Positions 15,737-25,128 of a DNA stretch of 52,197 bases are shown piece after piece. Position 1 is the first letter of the stretch; every line of letters starts with the position of its first letter. Under the pieces are notes generated by a model, which had not been told where the DNA came from, did no database searches, and saw only the letters and a list, made by a program, of their open reading frames with translations. The stretch is from JBCBSS01 sp039819065 (lineage in GTDB: Bacteria; Bacteroidota; Bacteroidia; Cytophagales; Cyclobacteriaceae). The stretch covers positions 1-52,197 of the forward strand of contig JBCBSS010000040.1 of assembly GCA_039819065.1 (NCBI GenBank). The letters are read 5' to 3'. The translations under genes were made by a program, and so were the position numbers.

Positions 15737-18115
15737 CTACTCACCCTCATTTATCGCCTGAAGATCCCGAATGTACTTCAACTGCTCATCCTTGTTCCAA
15801 ATGCCCCAACGCTGTCCTACATCTCCTTCATGATGTACTTTCCAAGACTCATCAAATGATGAGAAATAGAACAGGTCAATGTTATTTCGTTGTCTCCAGT
15901 TATTCACATTAATGAAATACTTCATGGCATTCTCCGAAGAGGGCTCTGCTTCATTGGTATTATCACCGCAGCTCGGCCAACCGGTTTCAGCCACAATCAC
16001 TGGTTTGCCTTTGGCCGCCTCAGTGGTGATCTCATACATTTGATCGAGATAAGCGGCAGATTTTTCAATCGGGCAACCTTCCCAGAATGGGTAGCAGTTA
16101 CATAGAATAACATCACAAGCGTCTATCAATTTAGGGTGCTCGTAGAATTGATAATAGGCATCTACGCAACCTACCGGAATGCCTGGCAGCGCCTCTTTCA
16201 CTCTTTTGATATACCCGAGTAATTCATCTTCGGACATTTCATCACGTAGCAATACTTCGTTACCAACAGCGGCGATATCAACGTTGCCTGCTTTAGCGAG
16301 TTCAATCAAGGCATTGATCTCTTTTTCATTTTGTGCCCGGTCTTCACTAATCCAGGCACCAACTAATGTTTTCAATCCCTTTTGATGAGCTGCTTTAGGG
16401 ATATGCTGATTACCTTCAGTACAAGAGAATGACCGCACCCATTTGGTATAAGGCGCAATGATCTCCATACGCCGCTGAATTTGTGCTTCAGAAAGTTCAT
16501 CGCCAATATTTTGCCCCTCAAGGTAAGGGCTAAAACTCAGACCATACATGCCGCCATTCAAAGAGTCGGAGTATATCTCCTTAATCTCGATTTGACCTTT
16601 GGCTGCGAAATCGACATCGGTATCCAGCTTAACAGGTAATGTGGATTGTATGAGTGACTGCAGCTTTTCGGTTTGATAGAATGATGAACTCTTCTTTTTA
16701 GGTGCTTTGCGTCTTTCTAGCTCTGCCCGTATTTCATTGGCCCGTTTTTCATCTACGCCATAATTGCGCATTACGAATATGGCTATTATAGTTCCAAGCA
16801 TGGGCAGACCGGAGAAAAAGAGTCGCAATCCATCTACTGCTCCCTCTGGTTGTACTTCCAGATTGCCATCGAAGCCTACTACAGTTAAAATCACTCCACT
16901 TAGTCCTCCCGCAATGGCGAATCCAAACTTCACCATATACCAATAGATAGCACCAAATACACCCTCTCTTCTGATACCATGATTCAACTCATCCAAATCA
17001 ATCACGTCAGCCGTCATTGACATCATTAACACGAACAAACTACCAATACCGAAGGAATGAAAAGGCAGGGCAAAAATGAACATCCAGGGTTTGCCCGGCA
17101 CAAATAAGAACCACAGAGAAGTATATCCAAGAAGGGATATGCTTTGGGATATCATAAAGGCCTTCTTTTTACCCATCTTCTTAGACATGAAGGCCACTAC
17201 CGGGATAACGAAAACGGTTGTTACCGCTGCTCCGGCACTACCAAAAACGGTGGGCCAATAACTTGCCGCTTCCGTATTACCATTAAATAGGTACCAGACA
17301 ATAATGAAGAAAGAAAAGCCGGCTATGGTCATGAAAGAATTATAAATCAAGAATGTGGCGATACATAGCTTGCGAAAAGGACGGGAAGAAAAGGCTTCTA
17401 CAAAACCACGTAAAATTTCTTTGAAGCTTTTTCCAATATTACCAAAAGAGAGTGGGGAATAGTTTTCATTCAATGTGGACTTACTAGGGATAAACAAAGC
17501 CGGGATCATCGCACATACAGCGAAGACTGCGCCTACCCATATAGACAGTTCACGAGTAGCAGCCTCGGCCGAAGGAAACCAATCAGGATCATACATGATG
17601 ATCCAGAAGGTCGGTGCAATTACCCATGCTAACTGGCCGATAAGTTGAGCTATGGCCATGATCTGGGTACGTTCATGAAAGTCGTTGCTCATTTCGTAAC
17701 CCATGGCTACGTAAGGAACACTGAAAATGGTGATACCAATGTAGAAAGCAAAAGACCAAAGTAGGAAATAGGTGAAATTGTAGTTTACACTATTCTCACT
17801 ATACAATTGCCACATGATAGAAAAGGCGACACCCATTACTACCGCGCCCAGCAGGACATATTGCCTTCGCCGTCCCCATTTGGATTTCGTGTTGTCAGAG
17901 ATGAAACCCATGATGGGGTCAGTAAAAGCATCGGAGATACGCGGCAAGAAATATACAATGCCCCACATCCATCCGGGAAAGCCAAGGTTCTGGACCAGCA
18001 CTACCATGAATATGCCCAGCGCTGCCGGAAACATCTGGTTAGCAAGCATTCCGAAACCAAAGGCGATCTTATGCCCTAGGGGCACCTGTTTGGTAATTGT
18101 AGTAGAATCGCTCAT
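15737..18115 (-). CDS. GPH/MFS-type sugar:cation symporter fused to a C-terminal GH17 domain
   Basis: 792 aa. Residues 1 to about 470 form a 12-helix transporter of the glycoside-pentoside-hexuronide/MFS type: FLPRISDAFTDPIMGFISDNT and KSKWGRRRQY are the classic helix 2/3 loop motifs. A charged linker (ERRKAPKKKSSS) leads into a complete GH17 domain (about 530-785) with acid/base Glu620 (AVGNEV) and nucleophile Glu710 (VAETGWPS). Since GPH carriers have cytoplasmic termini, the glycosidase should face the cytoplasm and act on beta-1,3-gluco-oligosaccharides as they enter. The reading frame is continuous with no stop or frameshift, so the fusion is real in this sequence. The start lies 13 bases after the GH30 stop. 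Confidence 0.93.
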   Translation of the reverse strand: MSDSTTITKQVPLGHKIAFGFGMLANQMFPAALGIFMVVLVQNLGFPGWMWGIVYFLPRISDAFTDPIMGFISDNTKSKWGRRRQYVLLGAVVMGVAFSIMWQLYSENSVNYNFTYFLLWSFAFYIGITIFSVPYVAMGYEMSNDFHERTQIMAIAQLIGQLAWVIAPTFWIIMYDPDWFPSAEAATRELSIWVGAVFAVCAMIPALFIPSKSTLNENYSPLSFGNIGKSFKEILRGFVEAFSSRPFRKLCIATFLIYNSFMTIAGFSFFIIVWYLFNGNTEAASYWPTVFGSAGAAVTTVFVIPVVAFMSKKMGKKKAFMISQSISLLGYTSLWFLFVPGKPWMFIFALPFHSFGIGSLFVLMMSMTADVIDLDELNHGIRREGVFGAIYWYMVKFGFAIAGGLSGVILTVVGFDGNLEVQPEGAVDGLRLFFSGLPMLGTIIAIFVMRNYGVDEKRANEIRAELERRKAPKKKSSSFYQTEKLQSLIQSTLPVKLDTDVDFAAKGQIEIKEIYSDSLNGGMYGLSFSPYLEGQNIGDELSEAQIQRRMEIIAPYTKWVRSFSCTEGNQHIPKAAHQKGLKTLVGAWISEDRAQNEKEINALIELAKAGNVDIAAVGNEVLLRDEMSEDELLGYIKRVKEALPGIPVGCVDAYYQFYEHPKLIDACDVILCNCYPFWEGCPIEKSAAYLDQMYEITTEAAKGKPVIVAETGWPSCGDNTNEAEPSSENAMKYFINVNNWRQRNNIDLFYFSSFDESWKVHHEGDVGQRWGIWNKDEQLKYIRDLQAINEGE

Positions 18116-18128
18116 TTCACTTAGTAGG

Positions 18129-19622
18129 TTAATTAGCTATAAGAATAGTTTGAATGGCGCGCTGATCGATAGAAACAGGGGATGATAGCTCGCCTAAACT
18201 GACTGTTAAGTTTTTCTTTTCTTCTGTAGGGTTAAAAAGCACGATTGCGATAGACCCATCCGGGTTTTGGGCTGCCGTGGCCATAATCGACGCATCTGAC
18301 ATTTCAAGGCCTATTCGCTTGGCGCCAGGCCTGATGTACTTGCTAAAGTGGCTCAGGGTATAATAAATAGGGGTGAAGTAGACCTCATCCGCTTCCGGGT
18401 CAACAATAACCGGAGCCACGCACCAGTTTTTAAACCAGTTAGGGCCACCTTGCTTATCCAACACCATGTTCCAATCTACCCAACCGTCTACCCAGTTATT
18501 CAAGCAGCCAATAATATCCCGGGCATAGCGATAGACCGGCACATATTTAGGATGAAACTTCTTGTCTTCTTCCGGTGCCCAATCCCAGCCCCAATCAGTA
18601 GCCTCTTTTGACCAATACCAGGCATCATCTTGCCATTTGGGTACTTCCGCATCGACGCAAGCTTCTGACTGTATCAAGTGCTTGTTAGGCGCTTTTCTAT
18701 GCGCATACTGTAATGCTTCAGGGAAAACTTCGTAAGTGCTGGCGTACCAGTGTATGGCCGTTCCGCCGTAGTATTTTGACGTATTCTCGTCCTTGTACAT
18801 CTCGTCTACCCATTCTTTCAGATGCTCCCGATTCTGATCGTATCCAAGGATTTTGATATCGCCTTTACCGTCGGCCTCAAGTTTTGGCCCGAGATGGTGC
18901 TGTACAAATTGGTTCATCTCTTGAGGAGTGAAATGCATGCTTTCCCAATTGTTACCATTGCCCAGAGGCTCATTTTCTACCGTGAAGCCCCAGATATCAA
19001 TGCCTTCAGTCTTATAGGCATCTACATACTTGGAGAAGAATAGCGCCCAGGTATCGTAGTACTCAGGCAGCAATTTGCCACCCACCCAACTATTGTTATC
19101 CTTCATCCAGGGCGGTGCTGTCCACGGCGAGGTCATGATCTTGAAGCCGTCTTTTGATTTGGCCATCGCAGCTTTGATCATGGGGATGATGTCGTCCTTG
19201 TCCTCATCAATGGAGAAACTGGTCAGTGCGGTATCACTGGCTACTGGTGCGTAGGAATAGTTACTCAGAGAGAAGTCACAAGAGTTCATGTGGGTTCTGG
19301 TCAGAGAATACCGTGCACCACTTTCGCCAAAGTAAGCCTCTATCACCTTATCCCTGTTTTCCTCACCTAGCTTATTGACCAGATAGGCCGTAGATTCTGT
19401 AAAAGAGCCACCAAATCCGGTAATGGTCTGATATTCCTGATCCGGAAGGATGCTTAAGCTAATGGCATCTGTCGACTCCTCGAACTGGGTTAGTTGAGTA
19501 AGCTTATTGCCATTGGCGCTGGTTTCATACACTTCTATCTCCAGCTTTTTGACTTTTGAGTCACAGGAGCTTAGCATGGTGATGATGAAAAAAACAAATA
19601 CATAATTTGGGTTGATTTTCAT
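18129..19622 (-). CDS. GH30 family lipoprotein glucosidase (probable beta-1,6-glucan debranching)
   Basis: 497 aa. The lipobox MLSSC (Cys20) follows a signal peptide, so it is anchored in the periplasm or on the surface. GH30 features: TITGFGGSFTES at the start of the barrel, TSPWTAPPWMKDN, acid/base Glu218 in TVENEP, nucleophile Glu320 in IQSEACVD, and a C-terminal beta domain (SIAIVLFNPTEEKKNLTV). In laminarin loci GH30 enzymes remove beta-1,6-linked glucose side chains so GH16/GH17 can work on the main chain; that role here follows from context. It sits 8 bases after the GH17 lipoprotein gene and 13 bases before the fusion transporter, in one operon. Confidence 0.92.
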   Translation of the reverse strand: MKINPNYVFVFFIITMLSSCDSKVKKLEIEVYETSANGNKLTQLTQFEESTDAISLSILPDQEYQTITGFGGSFTESTAYLVNKLGEENRDKVIEAYFGESGARYSLTRTHMNSCDFSLSNYSYAPVASDTALTSFSIDEDKDDIIPMIKAAMAKSKDGFKIMTSPWTAPPWMKDNNSWVGGKLLPEYYDTWALFFSKYVDAYKTEGIDIWGFTVENEPLGNGNNWESMHFTPQEMNQFVQHHLGPKLEADGKGDIKILGYDQNREHLKEWVDEMYKDENTSKYYGGTAIHWYASTYEVFPEALQYAHRKAPNKHLIQSEACVDAEVPKWQDDAWYWSKEATDWGWDWAPEEDKKFHPKYVPVYRYARDIIGCLNNWVDGWVDWNMVLDKQGGPNWFKNWCVAPVIVDPEADEVYFTPIYYTLSHFSKYIRPGAKRIGLEMSDASIMATAAQNPDGSIAIVLFNPTEEKKNLTVSLGELSSPVSIDQRAIQTILIAN

Positions 19623-19630
19623 GGTAAAGG

Positions 19631-20926
19631 TTAGTTAGTAATTCCAGATGCCTGACTTATGGGTGGTGCCATCACCTCAGCTTTCAAAGTCTCCTCATTA
19701 CCATCATAAGTTTTTTTAATTGTATTGCCATCTCGTGTTAGGTCATTGAAAATACCCTGATCAACCAAATCCCAAATGGGGTACTTGGCTTGCCCATCCA
19801 GGGTAAATAGTCCAAAGTGATTCTCTGAACCAATAGGATTGCCTGCATCTTTCCACTGCTCATTAAACGCCTCAAAATAGAAGCATGAAATACCCGCTTT
19901 GTCTGTCCATTCACGCATATGCTTGTAATACAATCCTTGCTTGTATTCGTCAGTGGCTTTAGAACCATCCGGGCCATAAAGCCCATCAGATATGGTAGCC
20001 CATCCTGTTTCCCCAATATGAATTGGCTTATCGACACCAAGGCTTTTCATGTAGGAAGTAACCGAATCGTATTGGTTCCTGGCAAAATCAAGTGCACGCA
20101 ACATGGCTGCATCAGCCTGCTCTATGGTTGATAAATCCTGCTCGCCTTCTGGTACATGCCAGAATTGAGGATTGTAATGCGAATTGTGATAGGGATAAGT
20201 ATGAATAGATATGTAGTCTACTGCTTGGTATAGCTTCTCAAGGTCTTCCGTGTGATATAATGGATCACCGCCACCCCATGATGCGAAATCATCCGAGCAG
20301 GTAATCCATAGGTCTTGTGGAAGTTTACCCTCTTCTTTGAGGCTTTGTAAATGATTGACCCATTTGAGAATGACAGAAGGCTGTACATAATAGCTTGCTG
20401 CCCATTTGACCATTGCTTCATTGCCTACGGCCAGTACCTTAACGATGTCCGGATACTGATTGGCCAGCGCTACAGCCCTTTCAATTTCACCTTCATTTTG
20501 TTCACTTTCCACATCATGGTCTGGCTCTTGATCTGTCCAGGCATTTTTGCAATCGATCCATGCGCCTAGCATCACGTACATTTCAAAATCAGGGTCTGCT
20601 TGCTTTAGCTCGGTTATGGCCTTGAGTACATTAGAAGCATGAGGCAATTGGACGTTGTATGTCCTGAGGAACTTAATGCCCATGGCATGTAGTATTTTCA
20701 TATCATCCTTGAGTTGCGCTACCGTCGGTTGCGCATCTCTACTCTTTTCTCGATATCCCCCATATGAAATCGCCAGATAATCTGGATTGCCTAAAATATC
20801 ACGTGCTGTCACTTCTTTCTTTTTAATCGGTTCTTCTTCTTGTTCTGTTTGATTTTTCTGCTGACTGCAGGAAAGTACAACGCCTAAGCAAATGCATACT
20901 ATCCATATTTTCAATACCCATCTCAT
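19631..20926 (-). CDS. GH17 family lipoprotein glucanase
   Basis: 431 aa. A type II signal peptide ends at VVLSC (Cys20), followed by a Glu/Lys linker. The catalytic domain shows FLRTYNV, the acid/base Glu170 in VLAVGNEAM and the nucleophile Glu306 in IHIGETGWAT, all typical of GH17. It differs from the two other GH17 copies in this locus (few shared blocks outside the active site), so it is an older paralogue with a different position in the pathway: exported and membrane-tethered, probably trimming laminarin fragments in the periplasm. A 118-base gap separates it from the phosphorylase gene upstream. Confidence 0.9.
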   Translation of the reverse strand: MRWVLKIWIVCICLGVVLSCSQQKNQTEQEEEPIKKKEVTARDILGNPDYLAISYGGYREKSRDAQPTVAQLKDDMKILHAMGIKFLRTYNVQLPHASNVLKAITELKQADPDFEMYVMLGAWIDCKNAWTDQEPDHDVESEQNEGEIERAVALANQYPDIVKVLAVGNEAMVKWAASYYVQPSVILKWVNHLQSLKEEGKLPQDLWITCSDDFASWGGGDPLYHTEDLEKLYQAVDYISIHTYPYHNSHYNPQFWHVPEGEQDLSTIEQADAAMLRALDFARNQYDSVTSYMKSLGVDKPIHIGETGWATISDGLYGPDGSKATDEYKQGLYYKHMREWTDKAGISCFYFEAFNEQWKDAGNPIGSENHFGLFTLDGQAKYPIWDLVDQGIFNDLTRDGNTIKKTYDGNEETLKAEVMAPPISQASGITN

Positions 20927-21044
20927 AGTGTTGTATTTTGGTCTTGATAAGTCATAGCATTTTCATTTAAAATATTGTATGTCAATTAGTTATAAGCTTA
21001 TGTTAATTCATTTATTTAATCTTTCTATTGCCATAATGCCTGGA

Positions 21045-24000
21045 TCATTTCAGCATCCCTTCATTGATGTATGCCACAATACGGTTCACCTCACCGCTTC
21101 TTTTGAAGATCTTTGAACTGGTCTCGTTATCCAGTACTAAGCCTTCGATAGTAGACGACTCGCCATGCTGGAAAGTCACCTCTAGCTTGTCTTCGTTAGA
21201 ACACCTATAAGTAATCGGTACTTGGCAATAAGTGAAGCAAAGCTCATTGGGTTCAACGCTGATCTGCTTTCGGTCACAGGCCACGGACAAGTATTCAAAA
21301 GCTTGAGCCTCTTTCAGGAATTCACCTTTACGCAGCATACAAGGGTTGAAGGTGAGCTTACCTCCGTTTACCTCGACTCCTAATTCTCCAAAGCGACAAA
21401 GGATATCTTCTTTTACCTGCCCGGTCATGCCCGGCTGTTGAGCACCTTTGCTGGCTGGCGTATGTGAGTAAGGGTCAGTAGGAAAGGCCCCATAAAGTGT
21501 TGGTGGTTTATGCACGCCAATACCCTCATTGATTTCGTAATAGTGTTCTAATAAACGGCCTATGACTTCATCGCTCGCTTGCTCTTTAATGGCTCTGAGG
21601 CAGCATTCTTGTACAGCCAAAAGCAGCTTAGAAACCATGTGCCAATAGATAGAACCGAGGCCTTCATATCCATAGAAAGTGCCTGAACGGCCTGTGAATG
21701 CTTTATGATTGAATACTTGCTCAAATAGCTCAAGTACATGGTCTTGACCTTCTTCTACCAATTGGGCATATTGACCGCTAGCATGACATGCTAACTCTGC
21801 CTTAAGATCATTGGCATTTTTGAAGTTGCCATTGAAGTGATAAACGCCGTTGATATCCTTTTGAATGATTTGAATATCGCCGTCTTCAACTAGCTTTTTC
21901 AATAATCTAGAATTCTCAACTGCCGAAGTGGGGATATTATTCCTTTCGAAAAAGCTCGGTAATTGCTTGTTCGGATATAGAATGTAACTGTATTGATCTG
22001 GTCTGAAGAGTGCGCTGGACTTTAGCGCATCCAAGACGGCCAAGGCCTCCTCGGAAGGTAAGTTGCCGCTACTGAGCACCGCTACCTGACCTTCCAGCAT
22101 TTCATCCAGATAGGATATAGATACCTGATCATCACCTACCACCGACATCAGGTTGTAAGCATGATAAAGACCGTCCGGCCTTTTGTTGGCTTGAAGTGAA
22201 TGATCTAAGTAACTGATAGACAGTTCAGTAAATTGTATCAGTTCTTCTATCGTCAGGGTCTGCTTACTACCGTTGAATGATTGATCATAAATGTGATGTC
22301 TGTAATCGCTGGCAGCTTGACCTAATCCGTCTAAGACATGCTTACGGTCTTGATCATTGATAGAACCAGATAGCAAACCTTTATGGGCTTCCAATGTGCT
22401 GTTGACCTGATCAAAGAATGACTTAAGCTCGCTTGAAACGGCAATTGATGATGTATTTACGTTACTGAATAGCCTGTTGCTAAATTTGAGAAATCTTGTT
22501 AAGTAGTAAAGCGTGACCATCGATACGCCATTACCCACTAGTGCATTGTTAGCATCGTTCCATTCAGGGCGTTGTGTATTCATCCAAATGCCTCCTTCGG
22601 GAATGAAGTTGGACATCTTGGCCAGTACAGTGGCTAAGATCTTCTCTACGAAATTAACCTGTACGACAGCGCCACTGTTATCTTTCAACAGTACGCTATC
22701 AGCACCTATGGCCGCTGATTGGCCGCCAATAGCATCATCAACAGCCTGGTCGAAATCAATAGTATCTTTCGGGTTGATTAATAGTTGATCGTAGGGCTTT
22801 ATTCTATAAGGTACATTGGCATAAACGAATAGCTCTTCGTTAAAATAGCTTTCCAAGTGGCCGGGGAACCGATCTTCGGCGAACTCTAAGAATTTAAGCA
22901 AATAGATGATCTGATGATCTCCCCAGTAGCCTATATAAGACCAAGGGTCATCTGGTTCAATTTTCTCCCAATCGATGCCGTTTTTAGTGATCCGATATGG
23001 ATTGTAACCATCAAAGGTTGAAGCGTTTAAGAACCTGAATATCATGCCTTCGATGAATTCAGGGTAGGAGTGGGCTAATGCTTCCCAATTCTGAAAGATG
23101 TCTCTCCAGTTGCCTTCGTAGTCCAGAATCTTTGCGCCATTTTCATCGTGAGTATTGATGGAGAAGCGGTTCCAGGGTCGGCTAGGATCACCGTGCCTAC
23201 GGCTAAACTTAAGTGGTAAATACTCAAGGCATAGCCTTCTAAAGGCTTTACTGTCAGTGGCAGTAGAAATCTCTTTAAGCTTGGCTAATGAGAAGACTTC
23301 TGGTAATTGGTCAATCACTTCTGCACAAGAACGGGCCACTTCCTTGTTCGCTTGTGCTATGTATTCGGTAAAGTCTGTCTTTTCTATTTCATAATTGCTG
23401 TCGAAAATACCACCTCTCATGATATTGAAAAGGGTGTTGGAGAAGTGCCTTGTATCCCTGAATTTATCCTGAGACAGTTGTAGTCCATCTGAAGCTGCAG
23501 TTAAGCCAATAAGCCTTTCAGTGCCTAACTCAATGTCTTCGTTCACTTTGTCGGCGATTCGATCGTCGTTTTTGATCGCTTCTGTCAATTGGGTAATGCC
23601 AGCCATATTTTGGTTGACGTTGGCCACAATCATCCAATCTTTGGTTTGTCCCGGCAAAAGGGCCGTTTGCTCGTAAACAAAATAGGCCCCTTTTTCAGCT
23701 TTCACGTCTTCTTCCTGCTCAAGGGGCGTACCGTGTCTAAAACGATCTAGTTGAAAAGAGGAGAGGAGGTATTTAGGATTATTGAGCCCGCAAGACCAGG
23801 CCACATTGGCTTTTAGCGCCTCACTGGGTTCAGCTTTATCTACAATAATGGCGCTTAGTGCAAATACACCTAAGCCGCTTTCCTTGTCTAATTCACTTCT
23901 TTTGTAGGCATCTACAAGGTTGCTTTGTGCATTCTGAAGCGCACTGCCCACACCCAAGGGTAATATATTTTGTAAACCGTCGAGTAAAGTGATGTCGATC

Positions 24001-24509
24001 TCTTGCTCGCCAAAGTTGGCCAGCTTGCTTTTCTTGACAAAGCCATAACCATTACTCGAATTCCACTGATATCTAAAAGAGAGTTTGAGGTCGTGGTTTA
24101 CTTCCTCGAACATGATTTTGTTACCATAAACATTCTTATAGAGGTTTCGGCTGATGTGGTAGTGGGAAGCATACCTGATAGAGAACGGTTCCCAAACGTG
24201 GTCTTTGCCGTCCTTCTTAGCCAAAAATATGGACTTACTGCCCGTGATCTCGGCTGATTCTATGATCTTATCGTCTGTGTAATAAGGGAACAGGGAGAAC
24301 TCGGAGTTCTTTCTTCCCGCACTTAGTCCGCCATTGCTCCCTATAAACATCCAATGATTGGAATCACTTACGATGCTCATAAAAAATGGGCGCATTTCTT
24401 CGCAATTGGATATCATAAAATAATCCTCTCCGTCGATGTTCACCTGTTGTAGATCCACTTGCTTGTCAGTGTTTTTTGCTTGTTGTTCTGGTTTGAGTTC
24501 AGTTCTCAT
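21045..24509 (-). CDS. GH149-like beta-1,3-glucan phosphorylase
   Basis: 1154 aa with no signal peptide, so cytoplasmic. The layout fits the GH94/GH149 phosphorylases: an N-terminal beta-sandwich region (HWMFIGSNGGLSAGRKNSEFSLFPYYTDDK), an (alpha/alpha)6 catalytic part with RPWNRFSINTHDENG and GYWGDHQIIYLLKFLE, and a late block with GAQQPGMTGQVKEDILCRFG that parallels the GMTG region of GH94. The length of about 1150 aa matches GH149 better than GH94 (about 800). Such enzymes split beta-1,3-gluco-oligosaccharides with phosphate to glucose-1-phosphate, saving ATP. I cannot fix the catalytic Asp. The neighbouring GH16/GH17/GH30 genes support the substrate. Confidence 0.82.
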   Translation of the reverse strand: MRTELKPEQQAKNTDKQVDLQQVNIDGEDYFMISNCEEMRPFFMSIVSDSNHWMFIGSNGGLSAGRKNSEFSLFPYYTDDKIIESAEITGSKSIFLAKKDGKDHVWEPFSIRYASHYHISRNLYKNVYGNKIMFEEVNHDLKLSFRYQWNSSNGYGFVKKSKLANFGEQEIDITLLDGLQNILPLGVGSALQNAQSNLVDAYKRSELDKESGLGVFALSAIIVDKAEPSEALKANVAWSCGLNNPKYLLSSFQLDRFRHGTPLEQEEDVKAEKGAYFVYEQTALLPGQTKDWMIVANVNQNMAGITQLTEAIKNDDRIADKVNEDIELGTERLIGLTAASDGLQLSQDKFRDTRHFSNTLFNIMRGGIFDSNYEIEKTDFTEYIAQANKEVARSCAEVIDQLPEVFSLAKLKEISTATDSKAFRRLCLEYLPLKFSRRHGDPSRPWNRFSINTHDENGAKILDYEGNWRDIFQNWEALAHSYPEFIEGMIFRFLNASTFDGYNPYRITKNGIDWEKIEPDDPWSYIGYWGDHQIIYLLKFLEFAEDRFPGHLESYFNEELFVYANVPYRIKPYDQLLINPKDTIDFDQAVDDAIGGQSAAIGADSVLLKDNSGAVVQVNFVEKILATVLAKMSNFIPEGGIWMNTQRPEWNDANNALVGNGVSMVTLYYLTRFLKFSNRLFSNVNTSSIAVSSELKSFFDQVNSTLEAHKGLLSGSINDQDRKHVLDGLGQAASDYRHHIYDQSFNGSKQTLTIEELIQFTELSISYLDHSLQANKRPDGLYHAYNLMSVVGDDQVSISYLDEMLEGQVAVLSSGNLPSEEALAVLDALKSSALFRPDQYSYILYPNKQLPSFFERNNIPTSAVENSRLLKKLVEDGDIQIIQKDINGVYHFNGNFKNANDLKAELACHASGQYAQLVEEGQDHVLELFEQVFNHKAFTGRSGTFYGYEGLGSIYWHMVSKLLLAVQECCLRAIKEQASDEVIGRLLEHYYEINEGIGVHKPPTLYGAFPTDPYSHTPASKGAQQPGMTGQVKEDILCRFGELGVEVNGGKLTFNPCMLRKGEFLKEAQAFEYLSVACDRKQISVEPNELCFTYCQVPITYRCSNEDKLEVTFQHGESSTIEGLVLDNETSSKIFKRSGEVNRIVAYINEGMLK

Positions 24510-25128
24510 AATTTTAACTGGGTGTGAGCTATTGCCTGCTTATATTAAGATTGAAACTGGTTATTTTCACTTTCATTGGTGTCTCTTTGAATGACGCTTG
24601 TCACTTTACGCCTGTTGAATAATTATTGGTATTCACGATCGAACCTATTTGATCGGAGTTAATCCGTCTTTGAGACACAGAAGCATGGAAGATTCCCTTT
24701 GAAAGACTCACTTCTATTCAGTATGGCCGAGTGTTTCCACTTGGCGATTTGTTTCCAAATTCAAAACTCTTGGGTTGAAAGACCCAACAGCATTCCAATG
24801 GTGAAATGATCTTTTGCCTGTTACAGGTATTTCTACATACAACCTGTTATGTCTAACAATTGGATAGGGTACGTTTGTTGCAAGTCCATCGCATGGCATT
24901 TTACGATATGAGCCTGGGTCGTCAGGTGTCCGGAATAGCCGTGCGCGTCTCGCGCACGACTGTCCAGATCATCTTCTCTTAGTTTGTAATCATCGGTTGT
25001 GAAGAAACAACCGACTCATTAACCCTATCTCCGAAATGTCCACTATGTATCCATCCTGTCTGATCTGTGTGTTTCACACACGTAGTAGCAGAAAGATCAA
25101 TCTTAATTGGCCAATTCTATTGGATTTT
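24510..25128. repeat. palindrome-rich gap dividing the laminarin operon
   Basis: No credible gene in 619 bases. Strong inverted repeats: 24770-24787 (TTGGGT/ACCCAA), 24940-24958 (CGTGCGCG/CGCGCACG), 24993-25014 (TCGGTTGT/ACAACCGA), 25066-25080 (TGTGTG/CACACA). The stretch from about 24720 (GAGTGTTTCCACTTGGCG) reads like the reverse complement of the end of the 13.7-14.3 kb element (AGGTGTTTCCACCTGGCG), so it is probably another member in opposite orientation. A promoter for the phosphorylase unit should lie here too, but I could not identify one. Confidence 0.6.

Noticed and set aside
24510..25128. A small gene between the GH149-like and PKD lipoprotein genes
   Set aside because: Frames up to about 60 to 100 codons exist, but they read through palindromes and antisense to the lipoprotein gene.
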